Source: Calonectria ilicicola
Taxonomy: Eukaryota; Ascomycota; Sordariomycetes; Hypocreales; Nectriaceae
Direction of reading: 5' to 3'
Assembly (NCBI GenBank): GCA_020809705.1
Contig: CP085828.1
Span: forward strand, 6,076,001-6,140,000
DNA: 64,000 nucleotides
The translations under genes were made by a program, and so were the position numbers. How positions within the stretch are numbered: the stretch's first letter is position 1; every line of letters begins with the position of its first letter. This document shows positions 54,332 to 64,000 of the stretch, piece by piece. A model generated the notes under the pieces. That model saw nothing but the letters and a program-made list of their open reading frames with translations. It did not search any database and was not told the origin of the DNA.

Positions 54332-56374
54332 TCAATGCTTCTTTTCCCCCATACAATACGAGACACCCAACCAAGCTGCGATAATCACAAACATCAAGGG
54401 AAAAGAAATTGCAGAGAAGAGTTTAAATGCATGCTGATTGAGACGCCATTTTGATTCCCCAATATCCACCTCTGCCCATTGAATAATATTACTCTGAAAG
54501 AAAGCCTGGCGTGACGGAACTTTTGGTCAGCCTTGGTTGAGCGAGGCATAATTATGACCAAACCGAAATGACAAGAAAAATATGATAAGTACCGCGATAA
54601 AAGTTCCCGGGAGGAAGATTAGAGTAACGACAGTAATAACGTGCATTGAAGATGTCTCTCTTTTCGTTTTGTTGGCAATACTTTCCATATTAAGTGCTGA
54701 CTGCTGGGCAATCGCAGCGTACATACTACTGACTTGAATCCCCCGGTGCTGCAGAACGGCATCGTACTAGTGTGGTTAGCCGGGAACTTTTACTTGAGAC
54801 GCATCTTGAACTTACTGTATTTCGGCCCTCCCTGACGAGTGAAAGTAGCGACTGTATCTGCGACCTACGAACACTGATATTGTCCTCGACCGCGCGGGCG
54901 CGGCTTATAAACCTAGAGATATCATTTCCGCAATTCTGCTTGATTTCTTCAACTTCTTTCAAATGATATTGGCTCAGGAGATTCTGATATTGTTTGCGAA
55001 TTCTCTGAACGACCTTCTGGTTGAGCCCCAAAATTAGAAGTGCCTTTTCAAGTTTTTCTGTAATTTCTTGGAGCTTCTGCATGTCTCTTATGTTGAATTG
55101 ATCAAATTTTTCCAACTTTTGAACATTGTCATTGATATCATAGAGGGCTTCATGGCGCCCGGCTGAGTGTTTCGCATCCAATGTTGGCCTGCCTTCCTCA
55201 AGGTCCTTTGAGCGCTTTCGGGAGAAAGTGTGCCGAATATCTATTTTGGATCCCAAACTCTCTACAAAACTCATGGTCTTTGAACGATCTGGATTAAAAT
55301 TTCTAAAAGAAATTTGTTTGAAGAGATGAATCGGTGGTCGGTCATCGACATGGATAATCCTGGCCTTTTTGGTCACTTTTGTGCTGGCAGCCTCCATTTC
55401 ATTGATATACCACCTCCAATTCTCGTCGCACCAGTCTAGGATAATAGTGTGAATATCTAGTGTTGCGGAGAATGATGCGAACTTGTTTTCAATATTTTCA
55501 AGCTTAAATATTGGGTTTTCAGAAACGGCGTCGCGAATACGACTCTCAAAGAGATCATTTCCTTTGACAGATACCCATGTTGTTCGGCCAGTTACCACAT
55601 CGAAGGAGTGATATATCGCCAATTGACGGATAGAATGCCCCCAATCTTTCAAAGAAGAAGACTTTTCTACAGAACGCAATAAGAAGCAGTGTCGGATCTC
55701 TTGACCCGATCGACCCAATGTTGGCAAGGACACTATCTGATCTGGCGAATTCAGAAGGGTGGTTTCGTCGAAAAAAAGCGTTAACCCGCAATCATATTCG
55801 TCCATTTCCCCACGAAAAGAGAAGGCACAATCCATAAACGTAGGTGGGATTTGTTGAAACGAGCATAAATATTTGAACATATCGGGCGAGCATTGGATCG
55901 GGTCCATATGAGTTTGAGATCTCAAGGAGCTGTGGATAATGTCAGTTTGTTTCGGTAGGATTATTCCTAATCAAGGACAAGGAATCAAGGAAAGAATTTT
56001 GCTTAGACATACATATATCTAAATTGTGGGCTTTTCGCTCTTTGGTGTAGGAGGGTCTTAAGTTGGTTTTGCGTGAACACCTCAATTGGCAAGATTTTGG
56101 TTACTCCATTCCAACGCCTAGTTTCCGGTACTGTACTTCCCAAATTATTTTCCTGAAGGTGGATGTCCAGAAATTTGACAAGAAAGTCGTCGTCGTCAAA
56201 TACCTTGCTGGACATTTCCTTCAATGTCTCTCCCATATCCTTTAGTGAACTCTTTTGGTGCCGACTCCTGAGAAGATTATTGGGAAAATTAGCCCAATCT
56301 TGACAACTCACGATAAAATCATTTTCAATGGCAGAGACAGTTTGGCTGTCCGATCCATTCCTAGGGTTAGCCAT
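54332..56374 (-). CDS. CorA-like two-pass membrane protein
   Basis: Four exons join in phase: 56374-56013, 55929-54816, 54766-54593 and 54505-54332 (introns 83, 49 and 87 nt), giving 607 residues. The long soluble N-terminal part ends in an alpha-helical stretch (NVQKLEKFDQFNIRDMQKLQ and onward). Then comes the element conserved in fungal CorA-like proteins, NKTKRETSSMHVITVVTLIF LPGTFIA, continuing across the last intron into FFQSNIIQW. A second helix (ISFPLMFVIIAAWLGV) and a short basic tail end the protein. True CorA magnesium channels have a GMN signature; it is absent, so transport activity is doubtful. Such proteins are common in accessory regions of fungal genomes and uncharacterised. 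Confidence 0.85.
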
Positions 56375-56926
56375 AATGATTTGAATAAGATAGAATTTAA
56401 ACCAATAGAGTATTAAATGATTCCCTGGAGTTTGCATTGTATGGATTCTCATTCATTTGGGAGATTTCACACGAAACATATAGTCTTCATCCCAAGGTAA
56501 GGCATAAAAACAAGATAAAGGCATTGAAACCGGTGCACTGTGTCGACCAACCATGTTACGAAATCGCTCACCGGTCCAAGGCAATTGACCACGTCAGCTG
56601 CGCCTTCCCTAGTGTGGTATCATTCGCATTAATGTAAGCGTAGAAATGCAAATGTGGCGGAAGGGTGACATCCATCTGACTGCAGCATGACCGATTGGGA
56701 CACATGCCAAGGGTGGCTGTATATTGAGGCTCCGCTGAAGGTTTACGTTCAAATTTAGGGTATCCGGCTTCTCCCTCCCTTTTTTAATGACACTAAAATA
56801 CAGCTGGTATAATAATTTGTGAAGGCTTAGATATGAAAATACTTGGAATTGAGTATGGAAATGATACAAATTGGGGCCCTTTTTAGCCTTGACTATCCTC
56901 CTTGGTGGAAGTCTTTTATTCTGAAA
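56375..56926. other. intergenic, no gene seen
   Basis: About 550 bp between the CorA-like gene and the small three-exon gene upstream of it. No coding or RNA feature is recognised. Confidence 0.5.
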
Positions 56927-57360
56927 TCATTTATTACGGAGTTTCCTAATTTCCTTGAGCTCGTCCTGCCAGCGTATTAGTTAGAAAAAAGGTCCTCTTA
57001 TACATTGCCGCCCCAAAATTGGAACGGATGGAATGTTTAAAGGAAAAGAAAGAGAGAATGATTGGATTAATTTAACTTGAGATGTGAACGTACCGCTGTC
57101 AATTCTCTTTCAAGATAAAATCCAATAGTATCTTCCGAGTCCTTGATGGAAGATCAGCCTCACACTCTCCTTAACAATGACGAGAAAAAAAAAGGACGGC
57201 AGCAGGAGGCAAAAAGGCATTGTCACGAAATGCTTTGAGGCTGGGTCATTCTCACCTCGACTGTAATTTCTGGATCATTAAACTTCTTTCTGAGATACTC
57301 CTGAACTTTTACTGGGCGCAGTCTATACGCGCTGACGGTTTGATGTATGGTTCTGTTCAT
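56927..57360 (-). CDS. possible 63-aa protein in three exons
   Basis: Exon 1 (57360-57256) starts at an ATG in strong context (GCCACCATGA). Exon 2 is 57141-57094 and exon 3 is 56965-56927. The donors are GTGAGA and GTACGT, with acceptors ATCAAG and TGGCAG; all three exons join at codon boundaries. The product is small and charged, with YRLRPVKVQEYLRKKFND, DTIGFYLERELTA and a final DELKEIRKLRNK. It looks like a compact helix-strand-helix peptide. The ATCAAG acceptor is weak, and an alternative acceptor at GTGAG would give a different, shorter C-terminus. I do not recognise the family. An in-frame ATG at 57381 would add seven residues. Confidence 0.42.
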
Positions 57361-57381
57361 GGTGGCTGAGTGCTGTTTCAT

Positions 57382-59692
57382 GAAAATACGATAGCTGCGG
57401 CCTGTCAAGCTGAGTGACAGAAGCAATTGTCGATAAAAGCCCAACAAGGCAGAATTTCATATAAGGAGGAATTTGCAAATGAATAGCTCACATGACTACC
57501 TTATATATTTTTTGGATGTCAGGATTGGGAGAAAGGTCAGGCGTTGTCTTTATTCATTCATAATGTGCTGCACATTTGACCACCTATGTGTGGACTTTTA
57601 GTGCTGCTTCTGCTATACACTTAAAGATTTTCGGCAGGAGATAAAACAGAGAATGGGGCTGGTGGATGCTACCCTCTAATCCGGGTCTGAGTGGTGCGCG
57701 CATCATGCAGGCAGCCTTAGTCCAGTATCCCATGCGGAATGATGAATGGGGCTATGGATAAACTCCAATCAGCGGATTGGAGTTTTTGCCACATGTGCAT
57801 GGCGGACTTTTGTGTCAAACTGCTGCGTATGCATGGGAAAAAAAGGCAACCGTTGTTCAAGACGCCTGAACCAAGGATCGGCCGCCGTGGCAGAGGCAAC
57901 AGTGGCGATGAAAAGAAGGCAAATTCGCCATAGTGGCAGATCATTGAAGAAAAAAGCACCATTAACTTTTTCATCGCCTCCAAAAGCCAGTTCTTATGTC
58001 AATCTAAGCCAGCTAGCGTAATGCTAGGCTTTCTCACCCTGTTTTTTCATGCCCAGGGGTTGTCACAGGTCACACATATAGTAATGTATGCAGTCACATG
58101 TATACTGCACGCATGCTCAATGTTATCAGCTTAATGTAGGGAGAACTTTCTTCTCCCTTCATCATAACGCAGTTATGATCACCTCTGGCCTCACCTTGTG
58201 ATAGTGACACGTGAAATCCTACGAGGGTAGTCACGTGGTATGAGGAGGGGCAGTCTCAAAAGGACCCTACGACCTTTTAACATGGTTTTTTTTTTGTCTT
58301 GATTCCTCAAACAAGTGAACAGTGTATCTTCTACTACAAAAAATTAAGGCCCTTTTTGTCCTCTAAAGTCTCTGGTCTATACTCATGCCGTTTTTTCTTG
58401 TATCACTTAGGTAGGTTGTGAGGCATGTAACAGCTGTGCCAGACCGTGATACCGCGGGCAAAGGATTGGTCAATAGTCACTATTGCGGCAATGACTGCAG
58501 CACGTAACAGTGTCTAAGAGCCTCTGTACGAGTGATGAGTTCTGACAGAGTCGGATACAGTGCATCAGGCCGTAGCATTGGCCATGTTGAGCCAGAATAC
58601 TGTGGAACGGTTCGGAAAAAGTAGCCTTTGTGATAGTATATAATGCTCTCCAAACAGAGTTTTTGCTTTGGGTTTTGGGCTGTATGACCTTGCGCTTGAG
58701 CTGTAGCCTGATAGAACCGTGGAGATCCCTTGCCAGTTCCACCAACTATGTACGAGAGCCCATCATTTTATTGTTACATAAAGCGAGTGCAGCGAGTCAC
58801 AGGGAAAATTAAAAATAAAGGAGATGGAGCAAATTTCGCTGTCCTAACGTTGAAAGGTACAATTCTTTTTTTTTTTGGTTGCGCCAGTTGTTTACATTGA
58901 TGTGGGAAATGGACTTGGATAAGAAATGCGACAATGGATTGAAGATGCTAAATGGCGCATTTGGGTCTTATGATGTAATATTTTACTTGGGTGTTAAGGG
59001 TATTGAAACATGGTTTTTATCTTTATGCTTAGTCTATCTTTATCATGGTGTGGGGAAGCTCAGTCTGTCTTGCCATCGATACTCATGAAGGCGTGTGCGA
59101 TCCACACACAATGGATTTTTTACATTACCATGATTACCACCTGCCGTATCATCCGAGCAAGCCTCTAGATTGATGAGCAAGACCTTTTATCTCCCGGAAA
59201 AGGCTTAGAATCATGGAGGCACGTGCATGTCGAGGTCGAGAACGGTCGCATTAGCGAGTTTCGTAGTGCGGGGAGTGGTTGAGCTGAGTCCAAGGGACGG
59301 CAAAAGGTGCCGAGACTGCAGGTTAATTCAGCCTCACCCGTTGCCGAGCTTCCACTGGACTCGCTTCCCCGTAATTCGGCACCCTGTCAAGCGGTCGAAA
59401 AAGGAAAACCTCAAAGTTTCTAGCTAGTAACGGCAAGTCACGATACTGAGGATGGTGCCACTTGGAGCGCTATTGGGCTTAGGTGCGCGAGATAGGACAG
59501 CAGCTGTGGGTGCGGCTGGAATGAATGCCACTAGTCTCGGGATAACGGCGTTTAGCGGGATGCCTTCTGGTAAACGGCAACTGGGCTTTTTCTAAATAAT
59601 TAAAGAGACTCTAATTACCCTCTGGAAACTTTCCCGGGTTTCTCTCGCCTTTTTGGCACCAGGTTATCTTGTCAAGAAAACGGTTAACGAGA
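57382..59692. other. gene-free stretch
   Basis: About 2.3 kb without a gene I can support. Open frames are short (at most about 91 codons) and lack domains. T-rich runs occur near 58287 and 58867. No tRNA or repeat family is recognised. Confidence 0.5.
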
Positions 59693-61550
59693 ATGACGCA
59701 TGCGCAGCAACAGCCAGCGTCCTATCCCCCTGCTGTGGGGATGGGCGCAGTTCGAATGGGCGGCCAAACGTTCACCATACTTTCGGCATTTTGTCTCGTG
59801 ACTATTCCAGTTTTGTTGCTAGACGCAATACTGATTGGGATCACCGCCAAATACGCAGAACCTGGTTCACTAAAATCTCTCCGCACCGCGATCCTGGTCG
59901 ACATTGACGCGGCCAGGTTCGCAGCTATCTCATCGTGGTCAAGTACCATCGCTTCGATAATTAGCCCTTTTCTCGTTATTCTCGCATCCTATCCGTCGTC
60001 TCGAAGTATACTGCAAAGTATGCGCACTGGTGTCTTCAATCGGCTACCCACTCCTTACCAGCTGGCGACAATGCTCGAAATAAGAACCGGGTCGACTTTT
60101 GGGTCGCTATGGCGGCTGATCAAATACTGGACTTCATATAAACATACGAGATCGTCGATGGGTAGTTCGCTACAGTTTTTAATAAACGCAGTACTACTGG
60201 GTCTTACGTTGAGGTATGTCCGTACTGTGTGAAAGCGGCAACTTCGATCTGAGCCGCATCGTTGACCCATTTCCCAGTATTCTAGTCTTTATCACCGATA
60301 CCTGGCTCCATTTGGCTATAACCTCAGAAAACATCTTCCACTTCTCGTCAAGTACTGGTCAGAACCTCGGCTTCTCACTTCTTCCTCGCTGCTTGATAAA
60401 CAACAACTCGTTCAGCGCGCAGTCCAATTACTACCTCAGCGCCAAGTCAGGTCAAACCGTGCAAGCCTGCACCCTGAACCCTGCGGCGACAAATATATTT
60501 CTTCTCGATAGCCCAATAAATCCGATACGGACTCTCAACAATCTGTCGACTATCGGCCTGGTCAAGCGCTACACACAGGACGGTCGCACGTATCAATATC
60601 TGGCACCGGCCGATACGGAAAACAACCTCAGCCAAGATTATTCGGCTTTCACGTACGGTATGAGCTCGAATTGTGCACCTCGGAGCAAAATATGTAATCT
60701 TGGGGTGGGAGAGATCGGTGCATCGACGCCCTGGAATTGTACAGCGAGTGGGTTTGCTGGCGAGATCGAGAGATACATCCAACTGATGTACTACTCTGAT
60801 GCGGATCTTTCTGCCTCCACTTCATATGGAAATCGCGGGTTCCCGAACCCGTTCTATTTTATTGGCGCGACTGACTTACGCAATCAATGGCCCGCTCCTA
60901 GCGACCCTGAAATCGTCACCCAGACGCACGAGGATCGATGTATGATGATGAATTGTTCAACCAGCGTCTACGACATCACCTACAGTGTTTCCAATGGGTC
61001 TGTTTCTAATTTCGTCGCAACGATGAGCAATTCCAGTGTCACAAACGCCCTCCAGAGCTCGATAGGCTACACACATGCTGCAGACGACTTTTTGCAGGAA
61101 GCCTTCAGTTTCGCTGGGTTCGCCGACAGTGCCCAGGCGATGTTGGACGTGTGGGCGCCTGAATACGACCGAGCAGCTATGGCCATGAGTGTCACAGCCT
61201 TGCAGGGTTCACCTGCATTCGACGCCCAGTACCGCACCCCAAGGATCGTCGCTCGTATCCCAATCGCACCGTTTACCTGCCTTCTGCTAGCCAACTTCCT
61301 CTATGCAGTTTTTGGTACTGTTCTGGCTTTCCTTGCAGTGCTAGCTGGACGAGACCCTGAAACGCAAGAGGTGGTGGAACGAATCACGGCAGTTGGATTA
61401 ATCGCGAATTATTTCGAAAAGCCAGAACAATCGAGAGTTCTAGTGGAGAAGCCGGAAATGATGTTTGATGAACTTGCCCACGGTCACGAGCGAAGGGTGA
61501 CTGTGGAACGAGCTGACGAGGGAGGATACAAATTCATGACCAGAGAATAA
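59693..61550 (+). CDS. multi-pass membrane protein of unknown function
   Basis: Exon 1 (59693-60213) and exon 2 (60278-61550) join across a 64-nt intron (donor GTATGT, acceptor TCCCAG) to 597 residues. The alternative acceptor TTCTAG at 60285 is out of phase. Helices occur near residues 25-50 (TILSAFCLVTIPVLLLDAIL), about 80-105 (STIASIISPFLVILA) and around 155-185, spanning the splice. A long Cys- and N-glycosylation-site-rich, probably extracytosolic domain follows, then a helix near 520-545 (CLLLANFLYAVFGTVLAFLA) and a cytosolic tail. The layout parallels the protein at 16509-18488, suggesting the same broad fungal family. Function is unknown. Confidence 0.78.
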
Positions 61551-61927
61551 TTCACAGAGGACATGCAGTAGTATTAATGAGTGTAATGACCGGCGTTGAA
61601 ATCTAATTATTTTCTACTTTTAAATAAACCCAGGGCTCTTTGCGATCTGGGCGCTTAGAAAAGAGTTCTAGGGGAGTGCAAATGCTTGTTGAGTTCTAAT
61701 GTTGACCGGACAAACTCAACTACCAACCTAACAATTTACCCCAAGCCCTGTGAAAGGAAAGTCTTAAGCACCGTGGGAATTCCTATTTTTCTTGTAATCT
61801 CCAAAAAAACAAAACATGAACTTATGGGTGCCTCAAGTCATTTGTGGCGAGAATCCGTCCTCTGGACCAATTTTCATTAGCAGACGGGGAGATGATCTGA
61901 GACAGGCTGCATAAGATGATGCTGATG
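61551..61927. other. intergenic, no gene seen
   Basis: About 380 bp between convergent 3' ends. I looked here on the minus strand for the missing C-lobe of the upstream kinase (an ALRAPE-type motif) and did not find it. Confidence 0.5.
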
Positions 61928-62855
61928 CTAACGAGAATTAGACCAGTGAGCAGCACCCCAGCACCCGAGGACAGCTTCAAAGGTTCCAAGGTTGTCATCG
62001 TCAATGAAATAGGGATCCTTGAGAGGAGCAGAGTGGATCGGAATGTACCGCTTGCTCTTGTCCTGGGTAGGCAGAGAAAGCTTTGGCAGATACTGCGACT
62101 CGATCAACCCCTTGTTTTTGATCTTGACAAAAATATGTTCCGGGTTCATAGCTAAACCGGGTCAGCATTGTTGTCATAATTGACTGCAGAAAACAAGACG
62201 CGCGGGGATTGACTCACAGGTGTGAATGACCCCGCTGGTGTGAGCGTAGTCTAGCGACTTGAGCATTTGCTCAACGAACTTGTCCATGAATTCCCGTGGT
62301 ATATTTCCACCGGGGAAATTGGTGGGATCAATGGGCAAGGTTTTCCCCATGAGCTCAAAAACAAGACAGACATGGGTCCCGTTGGGCCCCTCGTGCTCAA
62401 AGTCATCCAACAGATGGCAGATGTGTTTGTATCCACGGTGACCGGGGTTGTGGCTGCGCAAATGCTTCAAGACTTCTCTCTCGAGGCGTGGGTTGTCGGT
62501 GTGATAGCATTCCGCGCTGAGAACCTTGAGCGCGTAATACTTGTCGCGGTTTCGGTCGTTGGACTCTTCCCTGTTGGATCCTTGGGGTCAGCGAAAGGAA
62601 TGGGGTTTTGATCAGACACACTTACGAAAAGGAAAGGTCCTTGATAAGCCAAAGAGTGGCATGCTTGCCGTAGCCGATCTTGCTCATGACCTCGTACTTG
62701 CCGTTGTAAATGTCACCGACATAGACAGGATGAAAGCCGCCCGACCGGTAGACCCTGCTACCCTCTTCAATGTCGGCAATAGAGTCACTATTGAATAGAA
62801 TGTAAAAGGTACGCCCTGAAGAGGCGCCCCCAGGTGTTGGGCGACCTGCTGACAT
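61928..62855 (-). CDS. truncated SRPK-like pseudokinase
   Basis: Exons 62855-62626, 62570-62218 and 62151-61928 (introns 55 and 66 nt; donors GTAAGT and GTGAGT) join in phase to 268 residues. The N-lobe resembles SR-protein kinases: EEGSRVYRSGGFHPVYVGDI, a glycine loop IGYGKHATLWL, and YYALKVL with the ATP-binding Lys. The catalytic loop, normally HTDI.P.NI, reads HTSMNPEHI, so the catalytic Asp and the Mg-binding Asn are missing. The DFG-equivalent LGDWG reads LGCWG. Translation stops shortly after at SNSR, so most of the C-lobe is absent. It is probably a pseudokinase fragment, or a decaying gene whose exons are still open. Confidence 0.72.
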
Positions 62856-63766
62856 TGTCGTTTGAGGTGGTGACTTGTCGCGATGAAGGATGGATGGGGT
62901 TTGTCCAAGGGGATGAAGGAAGCAGAATTGAAAGGTGTTCCTGGAGGAAAATTTTTACAAATAAAGGAGAGAGCAAACAGAAAATAACCCGTGCCATTTC
63001 ATGCATGCTCCCGTCGATGTGTTGCACAGGTCACGGGATAGAGAAAAGGTTTGCCGTGCCTTGAGGCCCAACTCACGAAGAAGAGGCGGAATTTGAACAG
63101 TTTTGTACATAAACGAAGGGATGTTTCGTTTTCGGAAGACGCGGATTAAGAAGAATTGATTGTGTTGTGTTTGGAGGATTCTGATTCGACCACTTTGATC
63201 ATCGTGTCGAGGTGACATTGAGTGAGACTCATGGAGAGGTTCGGCCTCAAAAGAGTTTTCCCAAAGTCGAGATGGTCGAAAAGACTCAACTTCAGCTTTG
63301 ATGTGCCTTTTATTTCGCACATCATGTTAGAATTTTTGAGATATAATGCTTTGGGACAGAATGGGGGAGTTAATTGATAGGTTTTAGTTCGTACTGACTA
63401 CAGAAAATGGGGTGGATGAACCGGAGGGCTGTAGATATATCGCATAAATGCACCCTTGTGGAAGAAGCACATTGTTATAAAAAATATTAATGAGGCTGAG
63501 AAGAAAAGCCATTTTATTACACAGATAGGATGGTAAACCCTGCCTTTCCAGCCAGTCACGCCAGTCGCGGCCGCGATAGCTACACACCACCAGATTTCAA
63601 TGCATCAACCAATCCAAGAATCAGGCGACAGGTATGATGAAGACTCAAATAAATTTATTGATGCTAGCTAATTTGGGGAATTAAAAAGAGGCTATCTTTT
63701 TGTAGCTCTCGTAGACAAAGAAAATGGGAATAATATAACATATCCAAATCCAAAATGCATCAGGCT
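62856..63766. other. intergenic, no gene seen
   Basis: About 910 bp between the pseudokinase start and the 3' end of the edge gene. No supported feature is present. Confidence 0.5.
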
Positions 63767-64000
63767 TTAAGCAAACACAGCAACCTTGTCCTTGCCAGAC
63801 CCCACGGCCTTGATTCGGTATCCAATTTCCAATGGGCTTCCTTCGGTCACAATGAAATGGCTACTATCCTCTGCCTCGCCGTATCGGGATCCAAGGATGT
63901 GGTAAATGTTGGTGCTGACAAGCGCCAGAGCGTCCTTCTCGCCAATTCGGCCACCACCGTTCTTGCGGACAGTGCCAGCGGCGAATCCGAGGTCCCGGAG
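63767..64000 (-). CDS. 3' end of a gene, possibly amidohydrolase-like (partial)
   Basis: The minus strand is open from the window edge to TAA at 63767-63769, giving the last 77 residues of a protein. The sequence (LRDLGFAAGTVRKNGGGRIG, EKDALALVSTNIYHILGSRYG, and a final GYRIKAVGSGKDKVAVFA) has strong coding character. The segment EKDALALVSTN...ILG is reminiscent of the end of TIM-barrel amidohydrolases, where a final helix precedes the small beta-sandwich domain. Too little is present to be sure. The rest of the gene lies beyond the right edge. Confidence 0.6.
   Translation of the reverse strand, partial: LRDLGFAAGTVRKNGGGRIGEKDALALVSTNIYHILGSRYGEAEDSSHFIVTEGSPLEIGYRIKAVGSGKDKVAVFA

Noticed and set aside
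60214..60285. Use of the TTCTAG acceptor at 60285 in the membrane-protein gene
   Set aside because: It puts exon 2 out of frame; TCCCAG at 60277 keeps the long downstream frame.
1..64000. CRISPR arrays, bacterial-type operons, ribosome binding sites and rRNA genes
   Set aside because: The sequence is fungal nuclear DNA with spliceosomal introns; no direct-repeat/spacer array or rRNA-like sequence was seen.

Overview
The window is nuclear DNA of a filamentous ascomycete (Pezizomycotina; probably Sordariomycetes, possibly Hypocreales, but I cannot fix the genus). The basis is short 49-150 nt spliceosomal introns with GTAAGT/GTATGT/GTACGT-type donors, a HET-domain protein, a nucleoside-phosphorylase/NACHT/ankyrin NLR-like gene, a Fot1/pogo-type DDE transposon, an LDB19-type arrestin and lineage-typical fungal proteins of unknown function. 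It is mostly accessory-type DNA with wide gene-free stretches. Where frames allowed, I joined exons by donor/acceptor sequence and codon phase.

Layout. 0-4.1 kb: a two-pass membrane protein and a HET-domain protein. 4.8-12.2 kb: three paralogous C2H2-like zinc-finger genes, two broken (frameshift plus nonsense codons) and one intact at 10986-12155. 13.2-14.4 kb: an ankyrin protein. 16.5-18.5 kb: a 659-residue multi-pass membrane protein. 18.5-27.8 kb: a 9.3-kb stretch without a convincing gene, with TACGTA palindromes, short tandem repeats and a pyrimidine-rich stretch that looks like a 5' leader. 27824-30681: an apparently intact 2858-bp transposon with ~130-bp inverted repeats and a TA target duplication, ending 39 bp before the ATG of an arrestin-related trafficking adaptor (30721-32184). 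34.3-38.8 kb: a three-exon NLR-like gene (1488 aa; phosphorylase-like domain, NACHT, about 17 ankyrin repeats). 39.8 kb: an intron-containing tRNA-Glu(UUC). 40.2-41.4 kb: a doubtful degraded gene and an 88-aa spliced gene.

43.2-50.1 kb is a more ordinary metabolic stretch: glutamine amidotransferase-like protein, LigB/DODA-type extradiol dioxygenase, zinc alcohol dehydrogenase, SnoaL-like protein and a secreted RlpA-like protein. 50.9-53.6 kb: a kinase plus von Willebrand A gene with an in-frame TAG just before the kinase ATP-binding lysine. 54.3-56.4 kb: a CorA-like membrane protein. 56.9-57.4 kb: a possible 63-aa three-exon gene. 59.7-61.6 kb: a second multi-pass membrane protein resembling the one at 16.5 kb. 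61.9-62.9 kb: a short SRPK-like pseudokinase lacking the usual catalytic residues. The right edge holds the 3' end of a further gene on the minus strand.

HET, NACHT-ankyrin, kinase-vWA and ankyrin proteins are families linked in fungi to non-self recognition and programmed cell death. Their concentration here, with paralog decay and a young-looking transposon, suggests a fast-evolving accessory region. Four nonsense codons (5221-5223, 8545-8547, 9667-9669, 53039-53041) are each explicable by a single C-to-T/G-to-A change, three in a CpA-type context as repeat-induced point mutation would give; that mechanism is an inference.
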